Of a DNA stretch of 64,000 nucleotides, positions 8,738 to 19,602 are shown piece after piece. This DNA is from Pseudomonas sp. GM41(2012) (GTDB lineage: Bacteria; Pseudomonadota; Gammaproteobacteria; Pseudomonadales; Pseudomonadaceae): contig NZ_AKJN02000006.1 of the NCBI RefSeq assembly GCF_000282315.2, forward strand, positions 1,426,001 to 1,490,000. The letters are read 5' to 3'. Within the stretch, counting starts at the first letter, position 1; each line of letters starts with the position of its first letter. A model generated the notes under the pieces. That model saw only the letters and a program-made list of their open reading frames with translations, did no database searches and was not told the origin of the DNA. A program made the translations under genes and the position numbers.

Positions 8738-9958
8738 CTAGTCACCCGGCAGTGGCACCGGGAGTAACAAGGTCGTCGCGAAACCCGGCACCGGCGGGGT
8801 CATCCAGCGACGCGCCCGACCGCGACCGAACGACTGCACCTTGCCCGCGCGGGCCAGTTCGTCGAGCGCCCGTTGTACCGTTCGCTGGCTGGCGCCAAGG
8901 GCCAGTGCCAGGGCCGAGCTCGACCACGACTCACCGTCGACGAGGAAAGCGAACACCGACCCGTGCTTCTCTTCGACGTGTTGCGCCAGCACCACCACGT
9001 CAGAGGCAACCAGCGACACCAGCGCAAAACCACGTTGGGTTGCAGTGATGCCGGCCAAGGGTTTCAGCGCCGCACGCAGTCGCCCGACTTCGACTCTCAA
9101 TCGTGCGCGAAGGGACTCATCGGCGTGCTTCAAACGAAAGGCCCGGGCAATCAGCGTTTCCCTCGACACGTCGGCCGGCCACGCTTCGGCCAGTGCCCGT
9201 GCGAGGGCGAACAAGACCGGGCGTGTGGCGAGGGAGACCGACATGCCGGCGCCACGCACCACGTAGCGACAGGCGTCCATGACCAGCGACATGGACGCGA
9301 GCAACGCTTCAACCTCCTCCAGCAACAGAGGCCGTTCTTCGCCATGGGCAATCAAACGCGCGACGGGCGTGTTCAGAACAAGGACAGCGTTTTCCACCTC
9401 GGCCGTCAGCGCAGGAATATCGGCATCGTGCGCGGCGTGCTCGGCCCTTGTGAGTGCAGACCGCGCCTTGTTCGTCTCGAGTCGTCGCATCGCGATCCCC
9501 GCCACGACCAGTTCGTGGGCGGCGCGCAATGCCGGCGGCAATGGCGCGGGGTCAAGCTCGGCGAGCAGCACGTCGGCCTCTTCGAGATGCCCGATCAGCA
9601 GCAAACGCCGAATCTGCAGATACCGCGCATGAGCGGCGTTCACTCGATCGCCGTGCGTCTCAAGCGTCACCCGCGCCGCCTCGAGTGCCTTCACCGGCCA
9701 GCCCAACTCCCGGGAGGCCAGCGCGATCTCGGCCTCGGCGACCACACAGCGCGCCCGAGCCAAGGCCTCCTTCGGTCCGAAGGCCCGCGCCGCCCTCTGC
9801 ACCAGCGCCTTGGCTCGCACCAGATCGCCGAGTTGCGCCATCGCAATCCCGCGCAACGCCAGCGCCGGCGCATCGTCGCGCAACGCAACCCGGTTCAGCG
9901 CGCCGAGCGGATCACCCGCTGCCAGCGCCTGCGCTGCGGCCGTGATCAGCGAGTCCAT
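8738..9958 (-). CDS. HTH transcriptional regulator with helical-repeat N-terminus
   Basis: A 406-residue, Ala/Leu/Arg-rich protein. Residues 1-190 are helical, TPR-like repeats (for example GIAMAQLGDLVRAKALVQRA). A winged-helix segment follows at about 255-310 (DVSRETLIARAFRLKHADES) and resembles an OmpR-type effector domain. At the C-terminus there is a second HTH (LALALGASQRTVQRALDELA, then GKVQSFGRGRARRW). It probably controls the adjacent propeller gene. The family occurs in proteobacteria next to such propellers; no ligand is known to me. Confidence 0.75.
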   Translation of the reverse strand: MDSLITAAAQALAAGDPLGALNRVALRDDAPALALRGIAMAQLGDLVRAKALVQRAARAFGPKEALARARCVVAEAEIALASRELGWPVKALEAARVTLETHGDRVNAAHARYLQIRRLLLIGHLEEADVLLAELDPAPLPPALRAAHELVVAGIAMRRLETNKARSALTRAEHAAHDADIPALTAEVENAVLVLNTPVARLIAHGEERPLLLEEVEALLASMSLVMDACRYVVRGAGMSVSLATRPVLFALARALAEAWPADVSRETLIARAFRLKHADESLRARLRVEVGRLRAALKPLAGITATQRGFALVSLVASDVVVLAQHVEEKHGSVFAFLVDGESWSSSALALALGASQRTVQRALDELARAGKVQSFGRGRARRWMTPPVPGFATTLLLPVPLPGD

Positions 9959-10113
9959 CGCAATCCCGCCACCGTTGTCACTCCCACCTTTGGATGTTCG
10001 CTGTTGAGTCTATCTCACGATGCACCATCACGAGGGCGTGACTCTAAAGCCGCAGGTGCCTGCCCTGCCGCTGGGAATTCCTTGAGCGAGTATCGGTTTT
10101 CTTATCGGGTGAT

Positions 10114-10767
10114 TTAAAACGGTTGCTCAGCCGCAGGAACGGCGCGTTTTTGCTTGCACAGCAAAACCACACACTCGCTGACGAAGGCGCCGACCACCGC
10201 CAACGCCATGTCTTTCTGTGAATCCCAGGGATCGTTCTGCGCACCGACGAAGGCACGCGAGGTGTCGTCGCCCAGGTAGGCACCACCGATCCATTCCACC
10301 ATTTCGTAAATGGCCGACGTCGACAGAATGATGTTCAACGCCATAAACACCAACCAGAAACCCCGCAACGGCGTCAGGCGCAGCAACACTTCTCGAATGG
10401 GATAAGCCATCAACAGCCCGTAACTCAGATGGACCAGCCGATCAAAATGATTGCGATGCAACCCCAGCGCTTTATCGAGGCTGACCCCGGTCAAGGCTGA
10501 ACACCATTGGTCGTACGGCACCTTGGCGTAGGTGTAGTGAGAACCCAGTTCGTGAATGCACAGGAAAACGAATACCAGGCTGATGGAAACCGCCGACAGG
10601 CGAAACCGGCCAGAAACCGCCACCAGTGTGCCCACCAAAAACAGTACCAAGAGGTTTTCCAGTGCCCAATCCACTCGGCTGCGGGGTGAATAACCCGACA
10701 CCACGACGATCAACACAAACAGCATCAGCAGCGTCAGGTCGTATCGCTGGTGTGCCTTGGGCTGCAT
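10114..10767 (-). CDS. DUF2238 (YjdF-like) inner-membrane protein
   Basis: A 217-residue membrane protein with about six hydrophobic segments. The family signature is readable: a YTYAKVPYD motif after HELGSH, then a FDRLVHLSYGLLMAYPIRE segment and an EWIGGAYLGDDTSRAFVGAQ stretch ending in GAQNDPWDSQKDM. This matches DUF2238/YjdF, whose function is unknown; the invariant Asp/His/Glu residues suggest metal or lipid chemistry in the membrane, but that is inference. It stands alone, with 155 bp or more to each neighbour. Confidence 0.88.
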   Translation of the reverse strand: MQPKAHQRYDLTLLMLFVLIVVVSGYSPRSRVDWALENLLVLFLVGTLVAVSGRFRLSAVSISLVFVFLCIHELGSHYTYAKVPYDQWCSALTGVSLDKALGLHRNHFDRLVHLSYGLLMAYPIREVLLRLTPLRGFWLVFMALNIILSTSAIYEMVEWIGGAYLGDDTSRAFVGAQNDPWDSQKDMALAVVGAFVSECVVLLCKQKRAVPAAEQPF

Positions 10768-10939
10768 GGTTTGAGCTCCTCAATCGGAGAATGACGACGG
10801 CTCCTGAGTCCTTCTACATGGATCAACGCATCGCGAGTCTGGTTCAGGTACACCGACAAAAGGCTGCCCTCACAACGTCATCGTCCAGCCGCCGCGAAGA
10901 GGCCCGAGCAAACAGCACAAAACCCGGCCTGAAAAATAC

Positions 10940-11431
10940 TCAGAGCCCCCCATGGCTCCCAGTCTTTCTCAAATGTATAAGGGCTACACGACGCCCGTCC
11001 GGCGCCAACCGCTCCTCAACCCCATACGGCACAAACCCGAGCTGCGGATACAACAGCAGCCCCGCCGTATTCTCGTTGAAGCACGACAGCTGCACCTCCC
11101 ATGCCCGATGACGTTCAAACGCCAACCCTACCATCGTCTGCACCAAAAACTTTGCGATCCCTTTCCCCCGAGCCTTGGGCGACACGATCACATTGCCGAT
11201 CGCGCAAACGCCATCGCGCTCAAACCTGTAAAAGTTAGCAAAGCCCATCACAGAACCGTCCGCCTCAACCACCGTTGAGTCGGAACGTTGAGCAATCGAA
11301 GCCTTCAGTTGATCCTCCGTCAGCGGGTACTGCGCCTTCGGGAACATAAAAAACAGCTCTTGGGGATTTTGAGGAAAATCGCAAATCGTCAGGACATCTT
11401 CTGCGCTGACGGGGCGGTGGGTCAGGTGCAT
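10940..11431 (-). CDS. GNAT family N-acetyltransferase
   Basis: A single-domain GNAT protein of 163 residues. The acetyl-CoA-binding motif A is clear: NVIVSPKARGKGIAKFLVQT (the R-G-x-G-I/K loop), followed by the LSCFNENTAGLLLYPQLGF motif B. The beta-bulge region FANFYRFERDGVCAIG precedes it. The substrate is not predictable. It is monocistronic and its ATG gives the usual N-terminal MHLTHRPVSAEDV. Confidence 0.85.
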   Translation of the reverse strand: MHLTHRPVSAEDVLTICDFPQNPQELFFMFPKAQYPLTEDQLKASIAQRSDSTVVEADGSVMGFANFYRFERDGVCAIGNVIVSPKARGKGIAKFLVQTMVGLAFERHRAWEVQLSCFNENTAGLLLYPQLGFVPYGVEERLAPDGRRVALIHLRKTGSHGGL

Positions 11432-11742
11432 GGTTTGGATCCATCCAAGTGTCGGGATGACAGATTACTTTTTGCAGGGAATGGATAGAAGTTTCCTTTT
11501 CAGGTTCACCACGGCTTAGGTCTGGCTTTTGTGACCAACGGCGGAAATGCTCGGCAAGTCCCGGTGTGCCGAAGTAAAAACCGTCTAATCCGGTCGTCTC
11601 AGCCTCTCAATAAATCTTGGATCATCGACAACGCAGCACGCTACAAACAACTGCTTACAAAGTAGAAACTCATTAAGCCCGATCTTGTACTAGCGAGTGT
11701 TAGCTTGGGCGCCTGATCGGGCCATGAGATGCCAAAACCTTA
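11432..11742. other. Intergenic region, no gene seen
   Basis: A 311-bp stretch between the start of the GNAT gene (minus strand) and the sialidase-like gene (plus strand). It must hold both promoters. By eye I see no ORF with a ribosome site, no strong hairpin and no REP. Confidence 0.4.
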
Positions 11743-13044
11743 ATGATGCGCATCAAACTTCCCAACGTTCCTGCCCTCGGTGCATACCTTGCACTTTCTT
11801 GCCTGTTTGCCGCCGCATGGTTCTTCAACCCTGCCAGTACGCATTCCTCCTTTGCCCTGATAAGTCCAGTGATGGCCGTGGCCGGCAAAGTGGCCAAGCC
11901 CATTTATACCAGCCGCTTCGCCTCGTCCGGGCTGGTGGATTTCGTGCATTCCTCGGCGGTGACCGCTTTGCCCGACGGCAGCCTGATGACGGTCTGGTTC
12001 GCCGGCTCCCGTGAAGGCGCAGCCGATGTGCAGGTGCGTTCCGCCCGTTTCGACCCGAAAACCGGCGAGTGGGGGGCTGAAAAGGTATTGGCGACGCGGG
12101 ATTCGACCCAACAGGGCACGCGAAAATACATTCGCAAGCTGGGCAATCCGGTGGTTGCCCTCGCGCCGGATAATCGTGTGTGGCTGTTCTACGTGTCCGT
12201 GTCCATGGGTGGCTGGGCCGGCAGCGCGGTCAATGTGATGGTGTCAGATGACTTCGGTGAAAGCTGGTCCGCCCCGCGCCAGCTGATCACCTCACCCTTT
12301 CTGAACATCAGCACGCTGGTTCGGTCGGCACCGGTGTTTCATGCCGACGGCTCCATCGGCTTGCCGGTCTACCACGAGTTTCTGGGCAAGTTTGCCGAGT
12401 ACCTCTACTTGAGCGCAGACGGCAATGTGATCGATAAATTCCGCATCAGCCACGGCAATAATTCATTGCAACCCACGGTGGTTCCGCTGGACGGCCAGCG
12501 CGGCATCGCCTTGCTGCGCTATGCCGGCGATACCCACCACCGTGTGCTGGCGACCCGTACCGAAGACGCCGGTCAAACCTGGAGTGAGCCCTATCCGCTC
12601 GATCCCTCGAACCCGAACTCATCGTTGGCGGCCGTCGCAACGCCCGAACATGGGTTGCTGGTGGCGCTCAACGACCTGCAGGAGGGGCGCTTCAAACTGA
12701 GTCTGTATGGGACCGACGCAAAAATGGACGATTGGCGTTCGTTGCGCGACCTCGACAAGTCACCTGATCCCGCAGGCGCTCCGTTTTCTCCCGAGGCCTA
12801 CAAGGAAATCATCGGTAGAGAGTTTCGCGGTTCCAGCGGCGCGCTTCGCCAACCGCTGGAGGCACAGTTCCTGGACAACCTCGACAACCGTGTCTGTAAA
12901 AGCCAAGGGTGTGAATTTGAATATGAATACCCGTACTTCATCCGCAGTCCCGACGGTATGTATCACTTGGTTTATTCCTGGAACAACACCTTCATCAAGC
13001 ACGTCTCCTTCAACGATGCCTGGCTTAACGAGCGTCGCAAATGA
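11743..13044 (+). CDS. Sialidase-fold (BNR/Asp-box repeat) exported protein
   Basis: A 433-residue protein with an N-terminal membrane or signal segment (LGAYLALSCLFAAAWFF). A six-bladed sialidase-fold domain follows, marked by Asp boxes (SDDFGESWSAP and TEDAGQTWSEP) and by TVWFAGSREGAADVQV near the start. It resembles the BNR_2 family rather than a classical viral-type neuraminidase. It is the first gene of a three-gene operon: its stop overlaps the start of the next membrane-protein gene (ATGA), and an LTA-synthase-like sulfatase follows. The envelope location and partners suggest it acts on or binds a cell-surface glycan. True sialidase activity is not supported by sequence. Confidence 0.83.
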   Translation: MMRIKLPNVPALGAYLALSCLFAAAWFFNPASTHSSFALISPVMAVAGKVAKPIYTSRFASSGLVDFVHSSAVTALPDGSLMTVWFAGSREGAADVQVRSARFDPKTGEWGAEKVLATRDSTQQGTRKYIRKLGNPVVALAPDNRVWLFYVSVSMGGWAGSAVNVMVSDDFGESWSAPRQLITSPFLNISTLVRSAPVFHADGSIGLPVYHEFLGKFAEYLYLSADGNVIDKFRISHGNNSLQPTVVPLDGQRGIALLRYAGDTHHRVLATRTEDAGQTWSEPYPLDPSNPNSSLAAVATPEHGLLVALNDLQEGRFKLSLYGTDAKMDDWRSLRDLDKSPDPAGAPFSPEAYKEIIGREFRGSSGALRQPLEAQFLDNLDNRVCKSQGCEFEYEYPYFIRSPDGMYHLVYSWNNTFIKHVSFNDAWLNERRK

Positions 13045-13646
13045 TCAGCCTGTGGCAAGCCCATGTCAGCTTCGCAATGATCATCTTCCTGGTGCTGCCT
13101 TCTTTCGGCTTGCCCAGGACCTGGCGGATCGCACTGTTGGCCGCCTTGCTGGCAGTCAGCTTCATACCGCTGGACGGGTTATCGCTGGCCGCCTATTTGC
13201 GCAGCTACATCGATGACCTGGCGATCACCTCCATGGTGTTCATGGCGTGGGGCTGCTTGCGTCGGCTGGACATCCTGCCACCTGCGCGGGGTAAAACCGG
13301 CGTTTTGATCCTCTTCGCCGCGATGGCCCTGGTGCTGTACCCGGCCACCCTGGGCATGAGTGATCTGGACCCCTATCGGTTTGGCTACAGCCCGCGCCCC
13401 CTGCTGATTTTCCTCGCCGTGCTGACCCTGGGCCTGTTTTACCTGCGCAACGGCCTGGCCGTCGTGATGCTGGCCAGCGCGACCCTGGCCTTCATTGCCG
13501 GGATCAAACCTTCGCAAAACTATTGGGATTACCTGGTTGATCCGCTGCTGGGTCTGTATTGCTGCGCGGCACTGCTGATGCTTGCCGCGCGCTGGACGTA
13601 TCGCCTGGCAACCCAGCGCCGCGGTGCAGCGTCCGGTTCCGTTTGA
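13041..13646 (+). CDS. Small polytopic membrane protein of the sialidase-sulfatase operon
   Basis: A 201-residue membrane protein with about six hydrophobic segments and no soluble domain. The start codon overlaps the sialidase-like stop by 4 bp (ATGA), which is strong evidence of co-translation. Residues of note include a FGYSPRPLLIFL segment and an FIAGIKPSQNYWDYLVDPLL loop. I do not recognise the family; it is probably a conserved partner of the LTA-synthase-like enzyme downstream, perhaps an anchor or carrier. Confidence 0.72.
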   Translation: MISLWQAHVSFAMIIFLVLPSFGLPRTWRIALLAALLAVSFIPLDGLSLAAYLRSYIDDLAITSMVFMAWGCLRRLDILPPARGKTGVLILFAAMALVLYPATLGMSDLDPYRFGYSPRPLLIFLAVLTLGLFYLRNGLAVVMLASATLAFIAGIKPSQNYWDYLVDPLLGLYCCAALLMLAARWTYRLATQRRGAASGSV

Positions 13647-13678
13647 GATTTAACGACTTTATTGACAGGGGAACAGGG

Positions 13679-15715
13679 ATGGGTTGGCTGCACTCGAGAC
13701 GTTTACATTACTGGCTGGGCGCGACAGCGATTACGTTTGCGCTGTTTGCTGCGCTTCGGGTCCTGTTCTTTTTCGGCTATTCGGGTTTCGACGCCAGAGC
13801 GCTGTTCGACCAACATGCCGTCATGGAAACCCTGGGGATCGGCTTTCGTTTCGATTTGCGCCTGGCCATCCTGGCGATGTTGCCGTTGGCGTTGCTGGCC
13901 TGGATTCCTCGCTGGAACCTGATCGGCAGCCGTCTGCTTCGCCGGATCGCCCGCGTGTATCTGGTCGCGGCACTGAGCGTCCTGCTGCTGATTTACATCA
14001 TCGATTTTGGTCATTACGCCTACCTGGGCGTGAGGATCAACGCCACCGTGCTGCGCTTCATCGAGGATGCGCAAATATCCCGTGACATGGTCTGGCAGAC
14101 CTATCCGGTGATCTGGATTTCACTGGGTTGGCTGGCAACGGTCGCCTTGGTGACACTGGCCTTGGTGCGTCTGGAACGCGTGACGCTGGACCGCCCTCGC
14201 AAAGCCATTCGCCGGCTCTCCGCGACGTTGGGTGGTGCGTTGATGGTCGTAGTGGTGCTGCTGGGCATTTTAGGTCGTGTCGAAAACATGAACCTTGAAA
14301 ACCCGGTTCCGTTGCGCTGGAGCGATGCGTTCTTCTCGGGCAATAACCAGATCGCTGCGTTGGGCCTGAACCCGGTGTTGTTCCTCTACGACACGGTCAA
14401 AGTCGGCCAGTCGCGCTATGACGAAGCGCAGGTGCGCGAACACTACGCGGTGATGACCAACTACCTGGGCGTGGACAAGCCCGACCCGCAAACCCTTGAT
14501 TTCGTCCGTCACCAGGGGCCACAACCCTACAAAGTACCGGGCTCGCGGCCGCCGAACGTGATGTTCGTCATGCTCGAATCGCTGGGCACCAGCGCCGTCG
14601 GGGCCTACGGCAACCCGATCAATCCGACGCCGAATATCGATCGCCTGGCCACGCAGAGCTGGTTCTTCGAGCACTTCTATGTGCCGGTGACGGGGACCGC
14701 AAAAACCGTCTGGGCCAGCATCAGCGGAGTGCCCGACGTCACCCGTCAGGAAACCGCGACGCGTAATCCGTTGATCACCAAACAAAACACACTGATCAAT
14801 GCGTTCACCGGTTACGAGAAGATCTACACCATCGGCGGCAACTCCGGCTGGGCCAACATGAATGCCTTGATCCGGCAAAGCATCGACGGTGTTCGCTTGT
14901 TCGAAGAGCGGGACTGGAAGTCTCCGGTGGTGGATGTCTGGGGGATTTCCGATCTGGATCTGTTCAAGGAAACCGATCAGATCCTGCAAGCACTGCCCAA
15001 GGACAAACCGTTCTTCGCCTATGTGCAGACGGCCGGGAATCACCGCCCCTTCACGATTCCCAAGACCAATGATGGGTTCGAGGTCAAGCACCCTACCCTG
15101 GCCGAAGTACAGGCCGCAGGGTCGCGCAGTGTCGAGCAGTACAACGCCGTGCGTTTGCTGGACTTCAACATCGGACGCTTGATGGAAATCGCCAAAGCAG
15201 GCGGCTGGTACGACAACACCATTTTCGTGCTGTTTGGCGACCACAACACCCGTATCGCGCAGATCCCGTTCCTGGCCCCGGCCTACGAGCAACTGGGTCT
15301 GGAAAGCAACGCGGTGCCGATGATCATCCACGCGCCGGGCTTGCTCGGGACGCGCAAGGTCAAGGAAGCCGTCGGCCTGGTGGACTTGCTGCCCACCGTG
15401 GCGGGCATGGCCGGCCTTGAGTTTCGCAACAGCGGCATGGGCCGAGACATTCAGCAGCCCGCGCCCGAGGGTGAGCGCGTAGTACCGCTGGTACTGCGTG
15501 AGGGAACATTCCCGCTGATTGCTGGCGTGACTCAACACTACATGGTGCAGATGGAGCACGACGGCAGCTCGCCAAGTCTCCATGACCTGGCCTCACCGAC
15601 GCCGCTGGACAACGTCGCCGAGCAAAACCCTGAAGAGTTCAAACGCCTGTCGCAACTGACCCGCGCCATGCACGAAACCTCAAGGTTGATGCTGTACCAG
15701 AACGTGCGCAAGTAA
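13679..15715 (+). CDS. LTA synthase family membrane sulfatase (phosphoglycerol-transferase-like)
   Basis: A 678-residue protein with an N-terminal block of five membrane segments (to about residue 220) and a periplasmic alkaline-phosphatase-superfamily domain. Readable motifs are MFVMLESLGTSAVGAYGN (metal site), NIDRLATQSWFFEHFY, the nucleophile threonine in VTGTAKTVWASISG and the C-terminal metal site in VLFGDHNTRI. This is the architecture of LtaS/OpgB-type enzymes, which transfer phosphoglycerol or phosphoethanolamine to glycans. Gram-negatives lack lipoteichoic acid, so a glucan or other envelope glycan is the likelier acceptor. I start at the ATG at 13679 preceded by GGGGAACAGGG. It is the last gene of the operon. 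Confidence 0.86.
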   Translation: MGWLHSRRLHYWLGATAITFALFAALRVLFFFGYSGFDARALFDQHAVMETLGIGFRFDLRLAILAMLPLALLAWIPRWNLIGSRLLRRIARVYLVAALSVLLLIYIIDFGHYAYLGVRINATVLRFIEDAQISRDMVWQTYPVIWISLGWLATVALVTLALVRLERVTLDRPRKAIRRLSATLGGALMVVVVLLGILGRVENMNLENPVPLRWSDAFFSGNNQIAALGLNPVLFLYDTVKVGQSRYDEAQVREHYAVMTNYLGVDKPDPQTLDFVRHQGPQPYKVPGSRPPNVMFVMLESLGTSAVGAYGNPINPTPNIDRLATQSWFFEHFYVPVTGTAKTVWASISGVPDVTRQETATRNPLITKQNTLINAFTGYEKIYTIGGNSGWANMNALIRQSIDGVRLFEERDWKSPVVDVWGISDLDLFKETDQILQALPKDKPFFAYVQTAGNHRPFTIPKTNDGFEVKHPTLAEVQAAGSRSVEQYNAVRLLDFNIGRLMEIAKAGGWYDNTIFVLFGDHNTRIAQIPFLAPAYEQLGLESNAVPMIIHAPGLLGTRKVKEAVGLVDLLPTVAGMAGLEFRNSGMGRDIQQPAPEGERVVPLVLREGTFPLIAGVTQHYMVQMEHDGSSPSLHDLASPTPLDNVAEQNPEEFKRLSQLTRAMHETSRLMLYQNVRK

Positions 15716-15722
15716 CGGCGTT

Positions 15723-15751
15723 CCCGCGTCTATGCTTCAAATAGACGCGGG
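15723..15751 (+). terminator. Hairpin after the LTA-synthase-like gene
   Basis: Arms CCCGCGTCTA (15723-15732) and TAGACGCGGG (15742-15751) are perfectly complementary around a 9-nt loop, starting 7 bp after the stop codon. There is no T run, so this is a terminator-like or mRNA 3'-end hairpin. Confidence 0.55.
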
Positions 15752-15880
15752 GCCTACCCCTGAAACCCGTAAAAGACTCTGCCTATCACGACCCAATACT
15801 CCCCCTATTAGCTGACTTCCCAACTGGGGTCTAACCTTATTCGAGCGCCGGCACCATAAGCCGGCCGGTCAAGAGCTGAT

Positions 15881-15913
15881 AAGGAGATAGGAATGGGTCA
15901 GAAACCTGACTAA
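15881..15913 (+). promoter_or_regulatory. katG leader mini-ORF with strong Shine-Dalgarno
   Basis: AAGGAGAT at 15881-15888 is followed at good spacing by ATG (15893-15895) and the codons for M-G-Q-K-P-D, then TAA at 15911-15913. A near-consensus ribosome site before a six-codon ORF, about 180 bp upstream of katG and in the same direction, suggests a leader peptide or a translated 5' leader. It could also be a chance match or the remnant of a longer gene. No stem-loop pair of the attenuator type was proven by eye. Confidence 0.4.
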
Positions 15914-15969
15914 ACCTGCCGTAGGCCACCGTGCAGGCAACTCGATTGCCGCTATTCAGAATTCCCGTG

Positions 15970-18350
<2,381 letters not shown>

Positions 18351-18373
18351 CACCAGCGGTATCGCTGAAACTG

Positions 18374-18399
18374 CAACGCCTCCCACTGTGGAGGCGTTG
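18374..18399 (+). terminator. Rho-independent-like terminator of katG
   Basis: Arms CAACGCCTCC (18374-18383) and GGAGGCGTTG (18390-18399) form a perfect 10-bp stem with a 6-nt loop, followed by the T-rich TTGGTT. It lies 24 bp after the katG stop. Confidence 0.75.
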
Positions 18400-18447
18400 T
18401 TGGTTCAGGCGCGGCGCTGGCGGGAGGATGTCTGATCGCAGAAAGGA

Positions 18448-18531
18448 CTAAGTGGGAGAGATCGTGGCCAGGGCACCAATCAAAATGGTCAACACCAGAA
18501 ATCCACCCAGGAAAATCGCCATCTTGCCCAT
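18448..18531 (-). CDS. 27-residue single-span membrane protein
   Basis: A short ORF encodes 27 residues: MGKMAIF, then a purely hydrophobic run (LGGFLVLTILIGALATI) and a short SPT tail. The ATG (18529-18531) is preceded by a perfect AGGAGG at the right spacing, which is the main reason to call it real. It should be one transmembrane helix with a short basic cytoplasmic end. I recall very similar short proteins in other Pseudomonas genomes, but I cannot verify this here. Function unknown; small proteins of this shape often modulate transporters or stress responses. Confidence 0.6.
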   Translation of the reverse strand: MGKMAIFLGGFLVLTILIGALATISPT

Positions 18532-18707
18532 TGGGCCTCCTACATTATGAGTTTGCGGTGCAGCGGTTTCCGCGACTGCGGAGCGTGCCGTTATTGTGAG
18601 CCGGCGGCTGTGTGCGTTACAGATGCAGATAGCGATGGAAAATACGGATCAGAACACCGAATTGGGGCCAGATCGCCTTTAAACGTCAATTGCGCCAGGA
18701 TCTATTT

Positions 18708-19526
18708 ATGCCGCTGAGCTTTCATAAAATGCACGCCAATGGCGATGACTTCGTCATTGTCGACTCGCGAAACGCGGCCAATCCAATGACCAGTACCCTG
18801 GCTCGGCGAATGGGTGATCGGAACCGGGGAGTCGGATTCAATCAACTCGCGGTGGTGCTCGATTGCGATGATGCAGATGCGCGTTTGATGTTTTGGAATG
18901 CAGATGGCTCCACACTGGATGCTTGTGGCAGCGCAACGCGGGGCGCCGCGGATATGCTGATGCGCGAATCAAATACCACTTCGATAGCGCTCCGAACCAA
19001 CCGTGGTCTACTCACTTGCGAACGAACTTCCACCGGCGCGATTTCCGTCAACATGGGGGAGCCGCTTTTCGGCTGGTCGGATATTCCGCTGTCTCTGGAA
19101 CTGGATACAACTGTTTTGCCACTTGCTGGTGACCCAACAGCTTGCAGCATGGGAAATCCGCACTGCACCTATTTCGTGGATGATCTAACAGCCATTGATA
19201 TAGCGACCATCGGCCCGACAATTGAAACCAATCCCCTGTTCCCCCTCAGGACGAATGTGCATTTCGTCCAGATCATTAACCGAAAACACATTCGGTTGCG
19301 CATTTGGGAGCGCTGGGGTGGCATTCCGCTCGGTTCAGGTTCCTGCTCCTGCGGTGCCGCGGTTAACGGAATTCGTCGTGGCTTGTTAGACCATTCCGTT
19401 GAGGTTGAATGTGATGGCGGAACTGTGACGGTTCAATGGGATGGCGTGGGACCTGTGTTTCTTATTGGGCCGGTGGAGACAACATTTTCGGGAATGATCA
19501 TGGAAAGCTTATTGCACGGTTTATAG
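18708..19526 (+). CDS. Diaminopimelate epimerase-like protein (DapF paralogue)
   Basis: A protein of 272 residues with the DapF fold: FHKMHANGDDFVIVD at the N-terminus, the first catalytic cysteine in LDACGSATRG (Cys73), the MGNPHCTYFVDD motif and NVHFVQI. In DapF the second catalytic cysteine sits in ERGAGETxACGSGAC. Here the matching segment is ERWGGIPLGSGSCSCGAA, so that position is Ser or Leu depending on the gap, and the GAGET glutamate is missing. Cys213 and Cys215 lie close by. It is therefore unlikely to be the housekeeping lysine-pathway epimerase and may racemise another amino acid, like the DapF-related CntK. The start ATG at 18708 has AGGA upstream. By eye it is less GC-rich than its neighbours. 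Confidence 0.8.
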   Translation: MPLSFHKMHANGDDFVIVDSRNAANPMTSTLARRMGDRNRGVGFNQLAVVLDCDDADARLMFWNADGSTLDACGSATRGAADMLMRESNTTSIALRTNRGLLTCERTSTGAISVNMGEPLFGWSDIPLSLELDTTVLPLAGDPTACSMGNPHCTYFVDDLTAIDIATIGPTIETNPLFPLRTNVHFVQIINRKHIRLRIWERWGGIPLGSGSCSCGAAVNGIRRGLLDHSVEVECDGGTVTVQWDGVGPVFLIGPVETTFSGMIMESLLHGL

Positions 19527-19602
19527 CGGCTATATCGTGATAAACGGAGGAGTTAATCATTTACGACAAGACACGCGGAATTATCAAAAAGATCCTTAAC
19601 CA

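Noticed and set aside
8873..10117. 414-codon open frame antisense to the HTH regulator
   Set aside because: Shadow reading of a GC-rich gene, Arg/His/Gln-rich with no known motif.
13559..13678. Upstream extension of the LTA-synthase-like gene
   Set aside because: Overlaps the previous gene in another frame and lacks a ribosome site.
14270..15583. 437-codon open frame antisense to the LTA-synthase-like gene
   Set aside because: A consequence of GC-rich codon bias; the translation has no recognisable family and the sense gene is clear.
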